A stretch of DNA of 64,000 nt from Todiramphus chloris collaris (GCA_025345505.1 JANVCC010000064.1:1989560-2053559), one strand, 5' to 3'. Positions 1 to 12,660 are shown, counted from the first letter of the stretch. The notes: a model not told the origin generated them from the letters alone. Translations and numbers: made by a program.

Positions 1-49
1 AAAAAAAAAAAAGCAAGTTTCCCTGTTTGGTTTTTGCTGTGCACCTCAC

Positions 50-350
50 CTGCTCTGGAAGTAGTTTGCTAGCTCTGATGCTTCATGGTTCAAGCTCCTC
101 AGGTGAACGATTAAATTTCCAGAGTTGGTGAACATGGCGCCGCATGTTTTGCACTCGTAAATCCGAGGCTTGCGGATAATGTGCCGGGAAACCCGCATGT
201 GGTGTTTATATTCCCCGAAGGAAGTGAAAGTGGCACTACATATCTGGCACCGGAAACAGCGTTTACCTTCGTGCTTCAGGCGATGCATCTTTAGCGAGTA
301 AGCTCGGGTGAACTTTTTCCCACAGCGGTCACACTGAAATGGTTTAATGC
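50..350 (-). CDS. ZBTB44: ZBTB44 exon with zinc fingers 2-4
   Basis: The exon starts at 350 after a pyrimidine-rich tract ending ccgcag. Finger 2 is CDRC with H-x3-H. Fingers 3 (CQIC) and 4 (CKTC) both use Cx2C-x12-Hx5H spacing. A consensus donor AGCAG|GTGAGG follows position 50, leaving phase 2 after ...NYFQS. Reading through the donor gives a stop almost immediately (TGA at 48-46, inside the donor), so an unspliced or intronic-polyadenylated transcript would end in QSR. The downstream last exon is outside the window. Confidence 0.93.
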
Positions 351-3300
351 CTGCGGAAGGGAGAGGAAAGAAAAGAAAAAAACAAAACCAAAACATTCAC
401 CTTTTGGAACGAGAGGTGACGGGCAAAATCCTTCCAGATTTCTACCAGCAAAAGGCCAGCAGCTGCGGCCGCTCGCAGGGAAGCGCCGCTGGCTTAGGAA
501 GAATCGCAGAATGTGGAAAGAAATGCTCTGGTTAACTTGGAAAGGGCAGAAACGATTCCAGCGGAGTTACACGGTCTGGGAACCGACTGCCACCAGATTT
601 CAGAACAACCTGACCTGTCTGTATCCGCCCAGGTGGCTTCTTCCCCAGGAGGAGCCTCCCTGGATTATATACACTGGTGAAGATCCTGAGCCACGGCCAA
701 AAAGTATCCGATGCAGCAGTCATCTCAAACCATCTTTGAACTCTTTTGATCTCGGGAGATTCTTGTGCCAGACTGGCTCCCAACAATGCAATTATCAGAC
801 CATCCTTAATTGCAAGGTCTTTTTCTGGCTGCCTTGGGCCCGAGAGAAGCGTTCTGGCAGGGGGAGTGGGGGCACAAGGACCCCCCTGTAATGCAGCAGG
901 GATGGTGATAAAAGGGTGAAGTAGAGGCCTTTATGTTGCGTGGGAACCTTTCTATACAAGAATCTTCGGTGACAGACAGCTCTCTGAGACACTTCAGGTT
1001 CATGCCTCTCTTTTTCTCCTCATATTAATTTAGAAATTCTCTTACTAGTTCATTTTTCCTTTATTACATGGCATTAATAAAACCCCAAAGCATACAAGCT
1101 CTGCAACGTGTTGTAGTGGCTGAGACTCCGTAATCACACCCAAACACAACTATTACAACATAAAAGACTGAATCACTCCCCCCCCCCCCCCCCAAAAAAA
1201 AAAAAGTTAAGATTTAATAAGAAGTCTGCACTCCAGAAAGCGGGGAAATCCAAACATCAGGCCAAGAACCTGGAATATGGAGCTCTATTCATAATGGGGC
1301 TGTCAAGGAATAGAAAAGGGTTTTTCAAAAGGCTGAATGTGCATCAGCCCAGGCTGTTAATTCCCCCAGTCTTTCACTCTGCTTTCCTTATGTTCAAAGC
1401 AGGAGCTGAACTTTTAATTGGGGCTTTTATACAGAGAAAGCTGTAGTTAAGGTTACACTGAAACTCCTTGTTAAGCACGTGAAAACAAGTTAATATACTC
1501 GAATATCGTCTTCTTGAAGCTAAAACCTTTCCTGCTTTCGGACTGTCTATCAGCATCTATTTCCTCTGGGAGCTGGAGGAAAAACCCTTCAGCCATTTTG
1601 CTTATGTGAAAACACTTTCAGCCTTTACAAGTTTTGAGAGTTTCTTTTGCATGCTAATTACTCGAAAACAGCTATTCAAATCTCTCCCAACTTCGCCCAA
1701 GGGCTGCCTCTTGGCAGCTTGGCCAGAGCTGCTTTTGCCTGTCAATCTTAGCTGCAGCCAGTGAAGGCTTTAGCAACTGGCTTGGGGTAATTTTGCAGCT
1801 ACTGTGCCCACAAAGTTTGGGTTTTTAGAGTATTACACACGTATTACTACTGCTGGCCTAAGCATAGTACGGTCACTGTGCTCGAAGGGACGTGACAAGT
1901 TATTGCTGACAGTGGAAAAATGACACCTTGCTGATTGTGGTTGCTCTGCCCCAAAATAATAGGGCACCTGTGTGCAGGTAAGAGTCGAGCTCAAACCAGG
2001 AAATGCTAAAGCAGAAGACTTAGTGCTCAAGTGCAAGAACCCTTTCATGTTCCCTTCATTCACTACATCGTCAGTGCTCGTGCCAGATAACGCTGACAAG
2101 TCTTGAAAAACACTGCCAGCAAAGACAGTAGGAGTTGGTACTTTGGCTAGAAATCAAAACGATTGCAATAACGCGGGGATCACGCCTCAGAGGAGGCATT
2201 TGCACAAATCCTTTGCTCCTTGTACTAGCCGTAGCAGCTAAATTGATTATCAAACCAATTCAGTTGTCCTGCAACCCCTCCCAATGTTCTGAGATCCAAA
2301 GGCATACAACATTCTTCAACGCAAGGGCACAAGAGAGGCAGTATTTTCTTACGGCTGCAAGTCTCCTCTAAAACACAGCAGACAATCACAACACGTAAGT
2401 GGAAGAATTTCACTCTACATCACTTCTTTAGTATAATAAAAAAGCCAAGTATGCTTGATTGCATCTCAAATCTTCATCGGGAAAATGACTTATTCCGATG
2501 AGTTGCAGGCAATCAGCTTTTTTTCAGTCCACACAAACACTAATCGCCCATGAGCAGAGCTCTCACTCAGACTGGATGCATCATAACAAGCATTCCATGA
2601 GACATACCTCTAACCACGGAATCACTCAGGTTGGAAAAGCCCCTTGGGATCATTGTCTCCAACCATCAGCCCTACCCTACAAGTTCACCCCTAGACCATC
2701 TCCCCCAGCACCACATCCAAGCGATGTTTAAACACATCCAGGGATGGGGACTCACCCCCCTCCTTGGGCAGCCCATTCCAATCTCTCACCACTCTTTCCA
2801 TGAAGAATTTTCTCCTAGTGTCCAGTCTAAACCTACCTTGTTTCAGCTTGAGGCCATTCCCTCTCACCCAATCTTTCTGAAACCAATTCTCAAGTGCTTA
2901 GCAGATGATTAAGAAAAAACCACTTATCCTATCTGCTGCAGGGTGAGCAAACCTCCGTGAGGCTAGAAATGAGTAATTCCTGGGAGCAGTAACGTTTCTT
3001 ACCTGAGTGGATAAGCATGTGTTGTTTTAGGTTCTGAATGCGAGTGAACCGGACCCCGCAGGTTGGACACTGAAAAGGTCTGTCTGGACCATTTGGGCTG
3101 GGTCTCTCTGTGCTGCTGGTAGAAGGAGCAATGTAGAGTTGGTAGGGATACTGAACGTTCTCCAAACTACAAAGAAAAAATTCACTGATTTACAAGCAAG
3201 CTAAAGGAAGAAAAACACGAAGCCTTGTCCGTGGAAATCTGAACCTTGAACACATTGGTATGAGACGAAGGAGAAGAGCGGTGGGTCACGTTTGGGTTGA

Positions 3301-6300
3301 GATCGCGATTTATACTGGAAATCTCGGCCTCTATAGCAATGGGGCTGACCTGCATCTGAAGTCTTGGAGCCACTGACTTTGCACAAAACCAGAGAATAAC
3401 CTCTCACTTCTGTTTCTTTGGGCAACAGCTCTGAGCACATCAGCTGCAAAGTGAACTTTATTTTCCAGGCATGGGCATTTTCTCTAGAGTATCGACGATT
3501 TACAACCAGCCAACAGGCCCTGAAGAATAATTTGGAGAACCGAGCAAACTGGAAGGCGAAGGGAGTAGTTTGCAGCTTCAGTGGTATTTACAAATGAATT
3601 AAAGCCGATTCATTTTCATTTCAAGCCAAGTTCAATGAACAAACATTCGTATCTACAATTACACATTTCTGAGTTTAAAATATACACCTAATTAATCAAT
3701 ACTTGCTCCTTGTCTGACTCAATTGGCTCTACGAGAAGAGCTCAAGGGCTGTATTTAAAAGCAGCACACGTAAGAACAATCTTAACTTTCAAAGTAATTT
3801 ATTTTAAACTGACTAACTGCTCCTACATGACCTCAAGCTACAAACTGTTTAAGGGAACTAAGGTCTTACAATCCAAGTCCTCTGGCAAGGAACTTGCTTC
3901 TCTAAAGGGCACAGTGAAATAAACCTAAATCTGCTGGTACGAACGTAGTAACAATAGGAGTTTGTACTTACCTGGGGTTTCCCTGAGCATTAAGGTCTAT
4001 ATTTTTTGCTGAGATAGACATTTCAGCTTGCTTGCAGCCCGATGGCAGATCAGACGTCACTGGCAGCAGGGAACTGCTCTGACCCTGAATACTCCGTGGC
4101 CAGAACAATGCAATTTTAGTTCTACTAAACTGTAATGTCTGAAATGTATTGAGAAAAAAAAAGCAGCACCACGATGTCTTGTGTCGCACACAGTCAGAAA
4201 GTCTCCCTAACTGAACAGATCCTTTCGCTGGTCCTGCTTCCATCTGGAGCCCAAACTGTTGGCTTCGAGGTCAGGCTGGGTTTGTGGACTTGTACCTTTC
4301 ACAGGAATGAAAGGTGCACCTTGCACAGATACAACATACAGAGCTGATCAGCACAGGACAAGAACTGGGCCCATCTCTTTAAAATCAATGCCTTAACTGT
4401 CTTACCTACTCTGGAAATGAGTGTTCATGCAACTGTGAGAGCCAGCTATCTGAATTCTGAGTGCCATGACGAGTCTTGGTGGCAAAAGTTCCAATTGTAA
4501 GATTTATCTGGAGAGAGAGCACCAGGTATCTCTCGATATGTACAAGGCAGAAGAGTTTCCTGCAGGAGTTTAGCATCAATCTGTCCATAAAGCCCACAAA
4601 AATTCTGATCTTAGATGGGACTGGAATAATATTTGGTCTAAGGAAGAAATGTTATTGTCCTTCACTATTTTTTATACACAGTAGGGCCCCAGAGAGCCAT
4701 GGAAAAGACAGATGCTGGCAGACTTGCTGATCTTTGCTACAGGGAGCGTTTGCAAGAGGGAAGTTACCAGCTGACATCCTGGGCCTGGCAGAATGTAGCT
4801 CAGTGCCTCCTGTGGGGTTCAAAAGCCAGGTGATGGCTCACCAAAGGCACTGGAAATAAAGGAGGGTGGTTTTAAACACAGGTTCTGATTTGTCTAACCA
4901 AATTTCTGACAAGCTCAGGCACTCCCATTTCTCTTTGTGAGCAGGTAGCTGGGTAAAGAACAGATTTTACTCTACACAGACATGGAAACACTGGTTGTGT
5001 CTCTGGAATGGGTATGACCATACGCTTTCCATCTTCACCAGCAAAAACTCCATCGGCACAGACTAACACGCTGGCCCGTTACCCAAAAAGAAAGCATAAT
5101 GCATAGAAGTCCAGCTGCCATAATAGCTTAATTATCAAAAAGCAGGAAAAAACAGGGATCAGGAGGCTCTCCAGCTGCCAGTGACCGGCACATCTTTTTC
5201 CATCCTTGCACTGCAAGCAGGCTGAAATCCTTACTGGTGACATAACTGCGGACCTTAGCGCAGGGAAGAAATCACACTGGAAACACAATCCTATTTTCTC
5301 TCCCCTGCTTCTTTTTTCCCCCATATGTACTCAATTTTGCACGACTCGCAATTTGCGACGAGCGTGACATTTAACAGCCGAGATGCGTCTAACATCTCAG
5401 AGAATTTCACTAACAGCTACAGATAGGTTTAAAATGTTTTCACTGTAAGGCTAAAACATTCTACTTGCCATTTTCCCCTTCTTTTCACCAAGAGATTATA
5501 CACAGATTTAACTACATAGAACTAAACTGACAAATGTGACTGCCAAAATGCTCAGCGAGCCTGGAAATGGTCTCTATTTGTACAGAATTAGTTTAGAGGT
5601 TTCTTATTTTTATATTTAGTGAAGGTTCTTCTTATATTGGGACCTTTGCAACTCCTTTTTAAATGAAGTCACAGCCTGATAGAGAGGCTGACTGCTAAAC
5701 CAGCCACGGCTGAATGACAGATCCCTGCCAGAAAAGTCCATTACAATCCAAATGTAAAGTATCAGAGAAAGGAGACATGGGACTTCAGTGGAAAACAGAA
5801 GTTTGAACACTTAATTTGCTATTAAACTAGCAAGGATTACACGGGACCTGCTGTTTATGAAACACTAATTACAGAGGAGGACCAATTAACAATGTTGGTT
5901 ATTTAACACAGAAACTCAACAGGTAAGATATCCTAAATTTTGAGGTATTTATGACTGTTTCCACAGTGGTAAGGATGTCATTGAAACACCTTTAGATGGA
6001 ACAGTCTTTTTGCTCTTTTTTTTTTTATGACTAGAAAGATAATAAATACAAACTCACATGCAGGGTTTTCAATATGAATTGGCACTCACAACTCCTGAGG
6101 ACTTGAAAGCACCATTTCACACATTTAAGAGATTCAGCGAATAAGTACAGTCTTGGCATTTTCATTTGAACTTCTAAAATAGAAGATTTTAGTTTTGGAG
6201 TCTAAAAATCTCAAATTCCCATAGCTATCAGTCTCCTCATTGTTATATAAACAGTGTGCAAATTCTCCTTCATTTTGCTGATGCTTCCATTACTCTGAGA

Positions 6301-9300
6301 CTAATTATTTACAAACTTGGGCATAAACTGAGGCAAATATTCTTTCCTTCTCTGCAGGGAAAAGATCTTTTAGTGGGAATTTTAAAGGATTTTTATATAA
6401 TTTGAATTTTCTACGCAGTTCATGCTGAAGAGCTGCAATTTTACAGAAAATTTCTGAAATAAACCACTGCTGAAAATACGTGTGCCACTTGACTTCAGAA
6501 TTCTAGCTTTAAAAACCAGGATTAGTTCTAATGCAACACGGTCTCCTACTACCAATTCAAACCCTACGTGCTGGGTATTATTTTTATACTGAGGATTGTT
6601 AGCAGATAGATAAAAATCATCTGTGTCATACTAAAAATCTGATCTAGGCAGTTATTTTCCCTTCAGATTTAATCCTAGGACGGGACAGGTTTTAGATGGA
6701 AATAGCAGGAAAGATCTGGTGAGCTATGAAAATGCAGCTCTGGATAGTTATCTCTGTAGGGAGTTTCACTTGACAGTTATTGGAACAACTCCCAAAGGCT
6801 CACGCTTCTCCTCAGACCCACTTGTCTAACAAAACACTGTGCAAAAAGCAAGCTTGTCAATACTTTAAATATTTTCTTTTGCTTAGAAAGGGAGCAGCTA
6901 GCTATATGCCTTGACACATACCACAAAAGCAAAGGAATACAAGTCAAACGAGCTGTGTGTACCACTTGCAGGTACATCACTCCGCTCCGACGCAACTACG
7001 ATACGTCTTGGACCAAACAGATCCATTTTAAGCTTGTCCTTCTCTGCCAACCTTCCCTTATAAGGGATTTTGTGAATAAATCACTCATCTTAGCACATTA
7101 AAAGACTGCTAAATATTTACAGTAAGTGCCACACAGCATCTTGGTAAAGCAGCTACACATGGCAGAGTTTGGGAGCAAAGATTTAAGGCTGCTCTGTGGT
7201 TTATGGCAATAGAACTGGCTGGTGAGGCCAAGACGAGGCACTTGTTTTCATTTTCTTGCTTTTGTGGCTTTACGTCAGCAGTAGCACGCATGCAACCACC
7301 ACACTTGTTTCACAGCAAAGTTATGTATTTTTATTTTATTAATAGAAAGCAGTGATGAAGAAACAGCAGGAAAAAGAAAAAAAAAAAAACAAGAGCCTCT
7401 TTCTTCACCAACATTGCCTGGAAATAAGTCGGAAAATGAAAGCAACAAGTAAGCAAATTCTTGACTTTTTATCACCTACATTCTTCTAAAGCATCTGAAC
7501 CTTCAGGCACTGATTGTACTTTGATCAACACGGAGACACAGATGTATGAACAGCTCAACATTCCGGGATGAAGGCTGGGGAGGTTAATTACAGCACAGCA
7601 CTTGCTGCAGAACAGTTTGCGTTGGTACGTACCGATCATCGTCATCCGCGTGAGCGTTAGTGCCAGAGGTGCTTTGGAGTGTGGGCAATCCCTCTGTAAC
7701 CCCCTCGTCTATTGAGCCTAGGCAAAAATAAAAAAAAGGGCAATTTAATGCAAATAAGTGTTCAAAAAGGGTCGGGGTGGGGTTTGGGGGCAGGTAAATA
7801 CACACAAAGCTTGCTTTCCCCACTCCCTGAGAGACACGGCTTCCTGGGTGGGAAGATACTAGAATTGCCTTGAGAAAATCATTTAGAAAACTTGGAAGCA
7901 AGGTGGTCCAACTCAACTCCTCCTCTGCACAGATTACCTAGAAAACAGACAACTTAATAAAGGGACAAATACTTGGCACACCAAGAAACTGGAAAAAAAA
8001 TATCTACGTTAAATATAGCCATGAGCTTCCAAAACACATCCAGTACTAGCACCGTAAAGCAGAATTGTCACCTAAAGGGACCACTTCTTCAATTTTCGAG
8101 ACTTTTTCAGCAATAGAGTTCAATCCTGCTACACTACATTGCTTCTGTGTTCCAAATCTTCCATGTCCATATTCATTGATAATGCCTTTGCTTATGGGTA
8201 AGATGGTGAGACAGAAAGAGCCCTCGGACAAATCAGAAATGCACCCCAAAAGACACCAAACGTCTGTTTGTGAGAGAAACAGATACACAAAACCACCCCA
8301 GAGCTTTGTTCAGCGCACTAACGTTGAAGCAAATGTAGCTCAAGTGGGTTTGGGAAGGAGAATCAAAGGGAAACGCAGCACTGGATCACCTCACATTCCT
8401 CCTCCTCCTCTGACGATGGCTGGGAGATGATAGAACTGAAAGCACTCCACCAGATTTCCAAAGGATTGGAATTGCTGTCATCCCTCTCCAAAGCAGGGGC
8501 TCCCAACTCATGACACAGATAGGTTTAGTAGCATGGAAGTCACTTGGAAGTGGTCATTCCATCCTGGTTCCCTTTCCCTCTGTGGACACTGGGTACTAAG
8601 CAGGGCTTGAACTTTCCTGAACATCCAAGCAGCCTTTGGGTCTCCCACCACTGAATCCACACAGGATGAGAACAGATGGGGAAGGAAATCTCTCTACACC
8701 TACATCTTGAGAACGAGCAAAGCTCGGGACAGTTCCAGGTGCTGCACTCGATGCTGTGGTAAAAATAATTCTGCTTTGGACGAGAGTGGAACATCAGCAG
8801 TCTGAATTTTGGAACCCTCATCTAAAGCTCACTAGGAAAATCAAGTATCCTTAGGTCTACAGTGACAAGTGTCAGACAAAATGGAAAACAAAAGAGAAGG
8901 AACAAAGACATGAAAAGTGAAGAAGAAAATCAGGCATATTTTGTCCAAAAGGATGATAGTACTGTCTCCAAAAAAGGCTGTTCCTATAAAAGAACAACGT
9001 GTTCACCAAAACCTTACTGAAGTGAAAGATTACTGTCTTAACGTGACCCCAGGCAGTGATGGCAGGAAAGTTGTAGCTCCACTAGCTTCAAAATAACACC
9101 AGCACAATCAAAATTCTTCATTTTGTTAGGAGCTGACAAACTGTGTTTGGGAAATGCAGCCACTTTGCAATCTGCAAAGTTGGAAAAGTTAATCCCGTTT
9201 TGATTTATCCTTCTCTCTCATGAAATACTTAACTGAAAGTCTACTGACAAATAAACCCAATTGCTCTTAGGTTTCATTTTATGCCTTCACCTCTCAAATG

Positions 9301-12300
9301 GAAACAGTGTTAATGAGTTATGAAAATATCTTCTCAGACACAGCTATTGTTGTAACCATAATGACTTATTTATCAAGGCCCTGCTTCACGTCTCCTTCCG
9401 TACTATAAAGTGCTTCCAAATATAATAAATTGCAAATGAACTATTCCTGAAATTGCCCAAAGAGTGAATAAGAGCTATTTGCAAACAGAAAGAGAGGCAG
9501 GAATGCTTTTATAAACGCACTATAAAACACTGAGATAAATATATGCAATTATACCAAGAAAATATGTTCAGGGAAGAGAAAGCTGTACTTTAACATCGCT
9601 TGCTTCCTCCGTTTACTGTTCTCATATTACTGTATAAGGAAATATATCTTTGGGAGGTAAAAAAGTGCTTTCTAGCTCTGAAGTTTGCCTTATTATATAC
9701 ATGTGAACATTGCAGGCAACTGGCTAAAGCAAGAACAGAATTCCATAAGGTGCCTGGCTGTTGGGAGTACGTTTCCAAGTAGTATCTGTTTGACAAGAAG
9801 TTTCTCTGAGAAAAGGAGGTTTTAGAGCATTCCCTGGCACCTCTCTCTCTCCAGTTCAGTCCTAGGCTCACAGTCTCACGTCTCAGTTCAATCAAGATGC
9901 TTTCGAACATGTGATTTTTCTGATGTTCCTCAGAGCTGTCCTCCAAAACCTTCCACAGATTGTATGCTACTCATCTGTGATCAAATTTACACCCAGCTTG
10001 CTCTCGTACGCTGCTTGGGTGTGATATTTATAGCTGGTAAAACTCCCACCTTTCCCTTGATATGGTATTTTTAACTTACCCTAATCATTAGTTCTACTCG
10101 CTCTATTTTGCCTGTGATGGTACAATTATGTTGATGGAATAATTTGTATTTCTTATCACATGGTCATGGTGAGGCCGTTCCGAAGTTTCCACTACAATGA
10201 GTTAAAACCGAGTCAGACTAAACCTGCTCTTGAACAAGGACCATGTTTCCTGGAGACTGCCCAGCAAACAAATCGTTTCTTTTAATCTCTGCACTATTTT
10301 GGCAATCAAGGTTTAAAGATTTATATTTAAACTGATATTAAGTCTGCTCCTCGGAAAAGGTAAACAGCCTCGTCTCCAGAAAATAAAACATTTTCCTTTG
10401 GAAAAAGCATCTAAAACATCACCACAAGAGCTATGCAGACAAACAAAAACCACAGCAAGTCTTGAAGGATGGGATAAATGGAAAACATTTTCCTTTCTTT
10501 TGAGAATTACCTGCATAGTTTAACAATACTGATTATATATTGCAGTCCTGGAATGGTCAGATAGCTCTGACACCCCTTTAGGGAAGGCACAGCGTTACGC
10601 TGACCAAACAAAACAAATAACTTGGGCCACTAGGCTGCATTTATTTACTTTGCTGCAGTTTATTTTTTTAATTAGCAGAAGCAGCCTTTCATGTATACAT
10701 TACCGGAACGAAGCGCGTTCGGCACATTTGCCATTCTTTAAGAGTCTTCAAACAAACCAGGCTTTATTAAAACCCTTCTAGTAAACAAACTCGACTGAGC
10801 ACAGGTCAAGCCACTTAACTGAAAGGAAAATAGCTGACTTAGGCAAGATTTTGGTAATTAAACTAGAAATATTGCAAAGCCTCTATCTTCTGACTTACTA
10901 AAAGCCACTCGATGCATTCTGCGCAAAGAGATTGTTACAATAACCTTTAAGTATTAGCTATTAATAAGCAACAGCCTGCTGGAAGAACCCAAAACTGGCT
11001 TCAAATTGTCTTTCATGGAAAAAAAGGGTTCTCTGGGCAACTGGCAGCATTTGAAGAAGCAACTTGAGAACCAAATCCCACAGAAATGGAAAGATTCTCA
11101 ATATTATGACTGTGTGGTTTTGTTTTCGTCTGGAGCATTAAGACGACAGTGTTCCACCACTTATTTTGCAAATCTTCTTACAAAGGCTCTCTGTCATGAT
11201 TAGACAAGTTTTTATGGCTGATGTGAAGAGATTCCATCTCTCTGTGGCTTCAGCCACAAGGCTTCCAGATTTGGTGCTGCAGATCAGCTAAGATCGTGGT
11301 TTTTGACAGTAATGGAAACAGAATTATTTTCCCCAGTTAAAAAAGGGTTATCAAACTCTACTGAATAAGGAAGCCTACCAGCAGGCTGACCTTTCTTAGC
11401 TGCCTTCTGCAAAGTTATTTAAAGCACTCCAACTCCTGTCCCCCCGTCGAGGTTTATGTGTCACATTTCATACAGCGGGGGGGGGGGGGGGAAAAGGCAG
11501 TTTGATGAAAAAAACACGAAGCAGATTCCCCCAGTAAAACCACAGGTCCACGCATGCTTATTTGTGTCTAACCCCAGAAACGGTCATACCTATAGAGGAA
11601 GATTGTGGGCTGATCAGGAGATCTTCCTGCACTTGCTCGCTTCCTGGGACCGTCTGTTGGTCGCTCAGAGAGCTCTGGGACGCGCTGACAGGCTGCGAGA
11701 CCTCCTCGTGAACCTCCTCGTCGCTTAACCTCTCCACTTTGACGCGCACGTCTTCTTCGATCACGAGGGGAGAACTGGCTTTTGTGCTCTCACAAGTCAC
11801 GTAATCTGCAATTCTTCTGGTGGACTCGGAGGGCCCAGGCATTTCCAAAGTCCTAGAGTTCTCTGCCTGCTTCACCTTCTCCGACTGAAGCCTTCGATCA
11901 ATTCCAAAAGGAAAAGTCCAGGGAAAAGCTAAGGATGAGTCCACGGGCTGATTTCTGGACTCTGGGTAAGAAGTCGAAGGATTCAGCACTTGGGGGGAAC
12001 TTGTTTGCGTGTTACACTTAAGGGGGCTCTCGGGAGACATAACTATGTAGCTTTTGCGCTTCCTCCGCGACTCTCGGCAGACGGGGATGGTCCTTTCCAC
12101 CACGCTGCACTCAGAAGACACGGGGGAGAGGCTGCCATCTCGGGAAGTAAAATTGCAGTTTGCACTGTTCTCCTGGCCCGCATCCAGCACCTTCTCTTGC
12201 TGGCTGTTGGGCGTGTTCCATAAAATACTGGACTTCATGAATTCCGAGCACGTGCTGGCAACGCTGAACATCTGCATGTAGCTGGCCGCGGCCAACACGT

Positions 12301-12607
12301 CGATGATGTTTTCCGTGTTAATCGACAGCGTGGCCGTGTAAGCGTATTCCAGGAGAGGTATGAAACCCGTCACCGTCACGTGGTGCAGGTCTAGCACGCT
12401 CTTGCTCTCGTCCTCTGCTTGGCCGACGAGTTTGGAACGGAAGAAGTCGCTGCAGGCTGCCAAAACCACCTTGTGCGCCCTGAAGATTTTGTCCTGGACG
12501 CGGATGGTGATGTCGCAGAAGTGTCCATCGTTGCGGAGCATGTTCAGCTTTCCCAGCATCTCCTGACTGTGAGCAGGGGAATTATGAGTGAATGTTTTAA
12601 CACCCAT
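50..12607 (-). CDS. ZBTB44: ZBTB44, BTB/POZ and C2H2 zinc-finger transcription factor (partial, lacks C-terminal exon)
   Basis: This is a nuclear DNA-binding regulator of the BTB-ZF family. The BTB domain of the family mediates dimerisation and corepressor contact. Coding pieces on the minus strand join as 12607-11590, 7717-7633, 3166-3003 and 350-50, with phases 1, 2, 1 and an open phase 2 at the left edge, giving about 522 residues. The BTB domain covers roughly residues 20-125. A basic stretch RRKRK (181-185) could be a nuclear localisation signal, and VKVE (289-292) fits a SUMO-acceptor motif. Four C2H2 fingers lie at the C-terminal end, the first in the 3166-3003 exon and three in the 350-50 exon. 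I recognise the protein by its near identity to remembered human ZBTB44. The final exon (acidic tail) must lie left of position 1. The start ATG at 12607 has A at -3 and G at +4. Confidence 0.95.
1178..1205. repeat. Homopolymer junction C16-A12
   Basis: Sixteen C are followed directly by twelve A. This is simple low-complexity sequence inside a ZBTB44 intron, and its length is prone to sequencing error. Confidence 0.9.
2616..2870 (-). mobile_element. CR1 LINE fragment, antisense
   Basis: Read on the plus strand, the segment shows the usual reverse-complement CR1 3' order: a GGAATCACTCAGGTTGGAAAAG-like start, 'ccaaccatcagccctaccc', 'aacacatccagggatgggga', 'gggcagcccattccaa', 'tgaagaattttctcctagtgtccag' and 'ttgaggccattccctctc'. 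The element therefore lies on the minus strand. It is 5'-truncated, as most CR1 copies are, and carries no open reading frame. Confidence 0.9.
3003..3166 (-). CDS. ZBTB44: ZBTB44 exon with first zinc finger
   Basis: The acceptor is tttgtag at 3169-3167 and the donor is CACTCAG|GTAAG after 3003. The first base completes the Arg codon from the preceding exon, then [14 protein letters not shown] follows. The first C2H2 finger (CPTC...H-x3-H) ends the exon, and the linker HSG|IKPF continues into the next exon in phase 1. The splice therefore falls inside the TGEKP-type linker between fingers 1 and 2. Confidence 0.94.
3167..7632 (-). other. ZBTB44: ZBTB44 intron upstream of the finger-1 exon
   Basis: This 4.5 kb AT-rich intron contains the candidate alternative exon at 4138-3972 and a small CpG-bearing palindrome at 5346-5358. 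No other coding or repeat family was recognised. Confidence 0.8.
3972..4138 (-). other. ZBTB44: Candidate ZBTB44 alternative (cassette or poison) exon
   Basis: On the minus strand a long pyrimidine tract (T-run, then ctcaatacatttcag) is followed by a second and a third AG within 14 bases. An excellent donor CCCCAG|GTAAGT follows position 3972. Using the third AG (exon 4124-3972, 153 nt) keeps phase 2 at both ends and would insert 51 residues between DDDDR and LENV. Using the first or second AG shifts the frame into a stop within the exon. It is absent from the human protein as I remember it. Splice signals are seen; use of the exon is inferred. Confidence 0.4.
7633..7717 (-). CDS. ZBTB44: ZBTB44 85-nt linker exon
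   Basis: This small exon enters in phase 1 after acceptor cctag and leaves in phase 2 at GATCG|GTACGT. It codes for a short acidic linker beginning SIDEGV and ending DDDDR, matching the remembered human SVDEGV...DDDDR segment. Phase joins correctly to both the 12 kb exon and the 3166 exon. Confidence 0.92.
7718..11589 (-). other. ZBTB44: ZBTB44 intron after the BTB exon
   Basis: This 3.9 kb intron holds a G15 run at 11477-11491 (poly-C on the gene strand) and a compact CpG-containing palindromic cluster near 10691-10720. No repeat family or extra exon with coding support was seen. Confidence 0.8.
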
Positions 12608-12660
12608 CTTTTCACCTTTTCTGCTAGTGTTATTTCCACATACGAGAGGTCACGGGGATC
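11590..12660 (-). CDS. ZBTB44: ZBTB44 exon with start codon: 53-nt 5' UTR, BTB domain and linker
   Basis: The acceptor reads ...tttgtttcag with the exon starting at 12660, leaving 53 bases of 5' UTR before the ATG at 12607. It codes for residues 1-339 plus the first base of codon 340, ending ATAG|GTATGA at 11590 (phase 1). It carries the whole BTB fold, with the family hallmarks HFCDITIRV and the [12 protein letters not shown] helix, followed by a Ser-rich linker with several SP motifs. The frame would run on only 11 more codons into the intron, so the donor is needed to reach the fingers. Confidence 0.95.

Larger units (their letters stand above)
351..3002 (-). other. ZBTB44: ZBTB44 intron between the zinc-finger exons (fingers 1 and 2)
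   Basis: This 2.65 kb intron contains an antisense CR1 fragment (about 2616-2870) and a C-run/A-run homopolymer junction at 1178-1205. Translated stretches inside show no recognisable protein. Confidence 0.85.

Noticed and set aside
1..12. A-run at the left edge as a retrogene poly-A tail
   Set aside because: It lies inside the ZBTB44 intron immediately after an intact donor. No retrocopy sequence is visible next to it.
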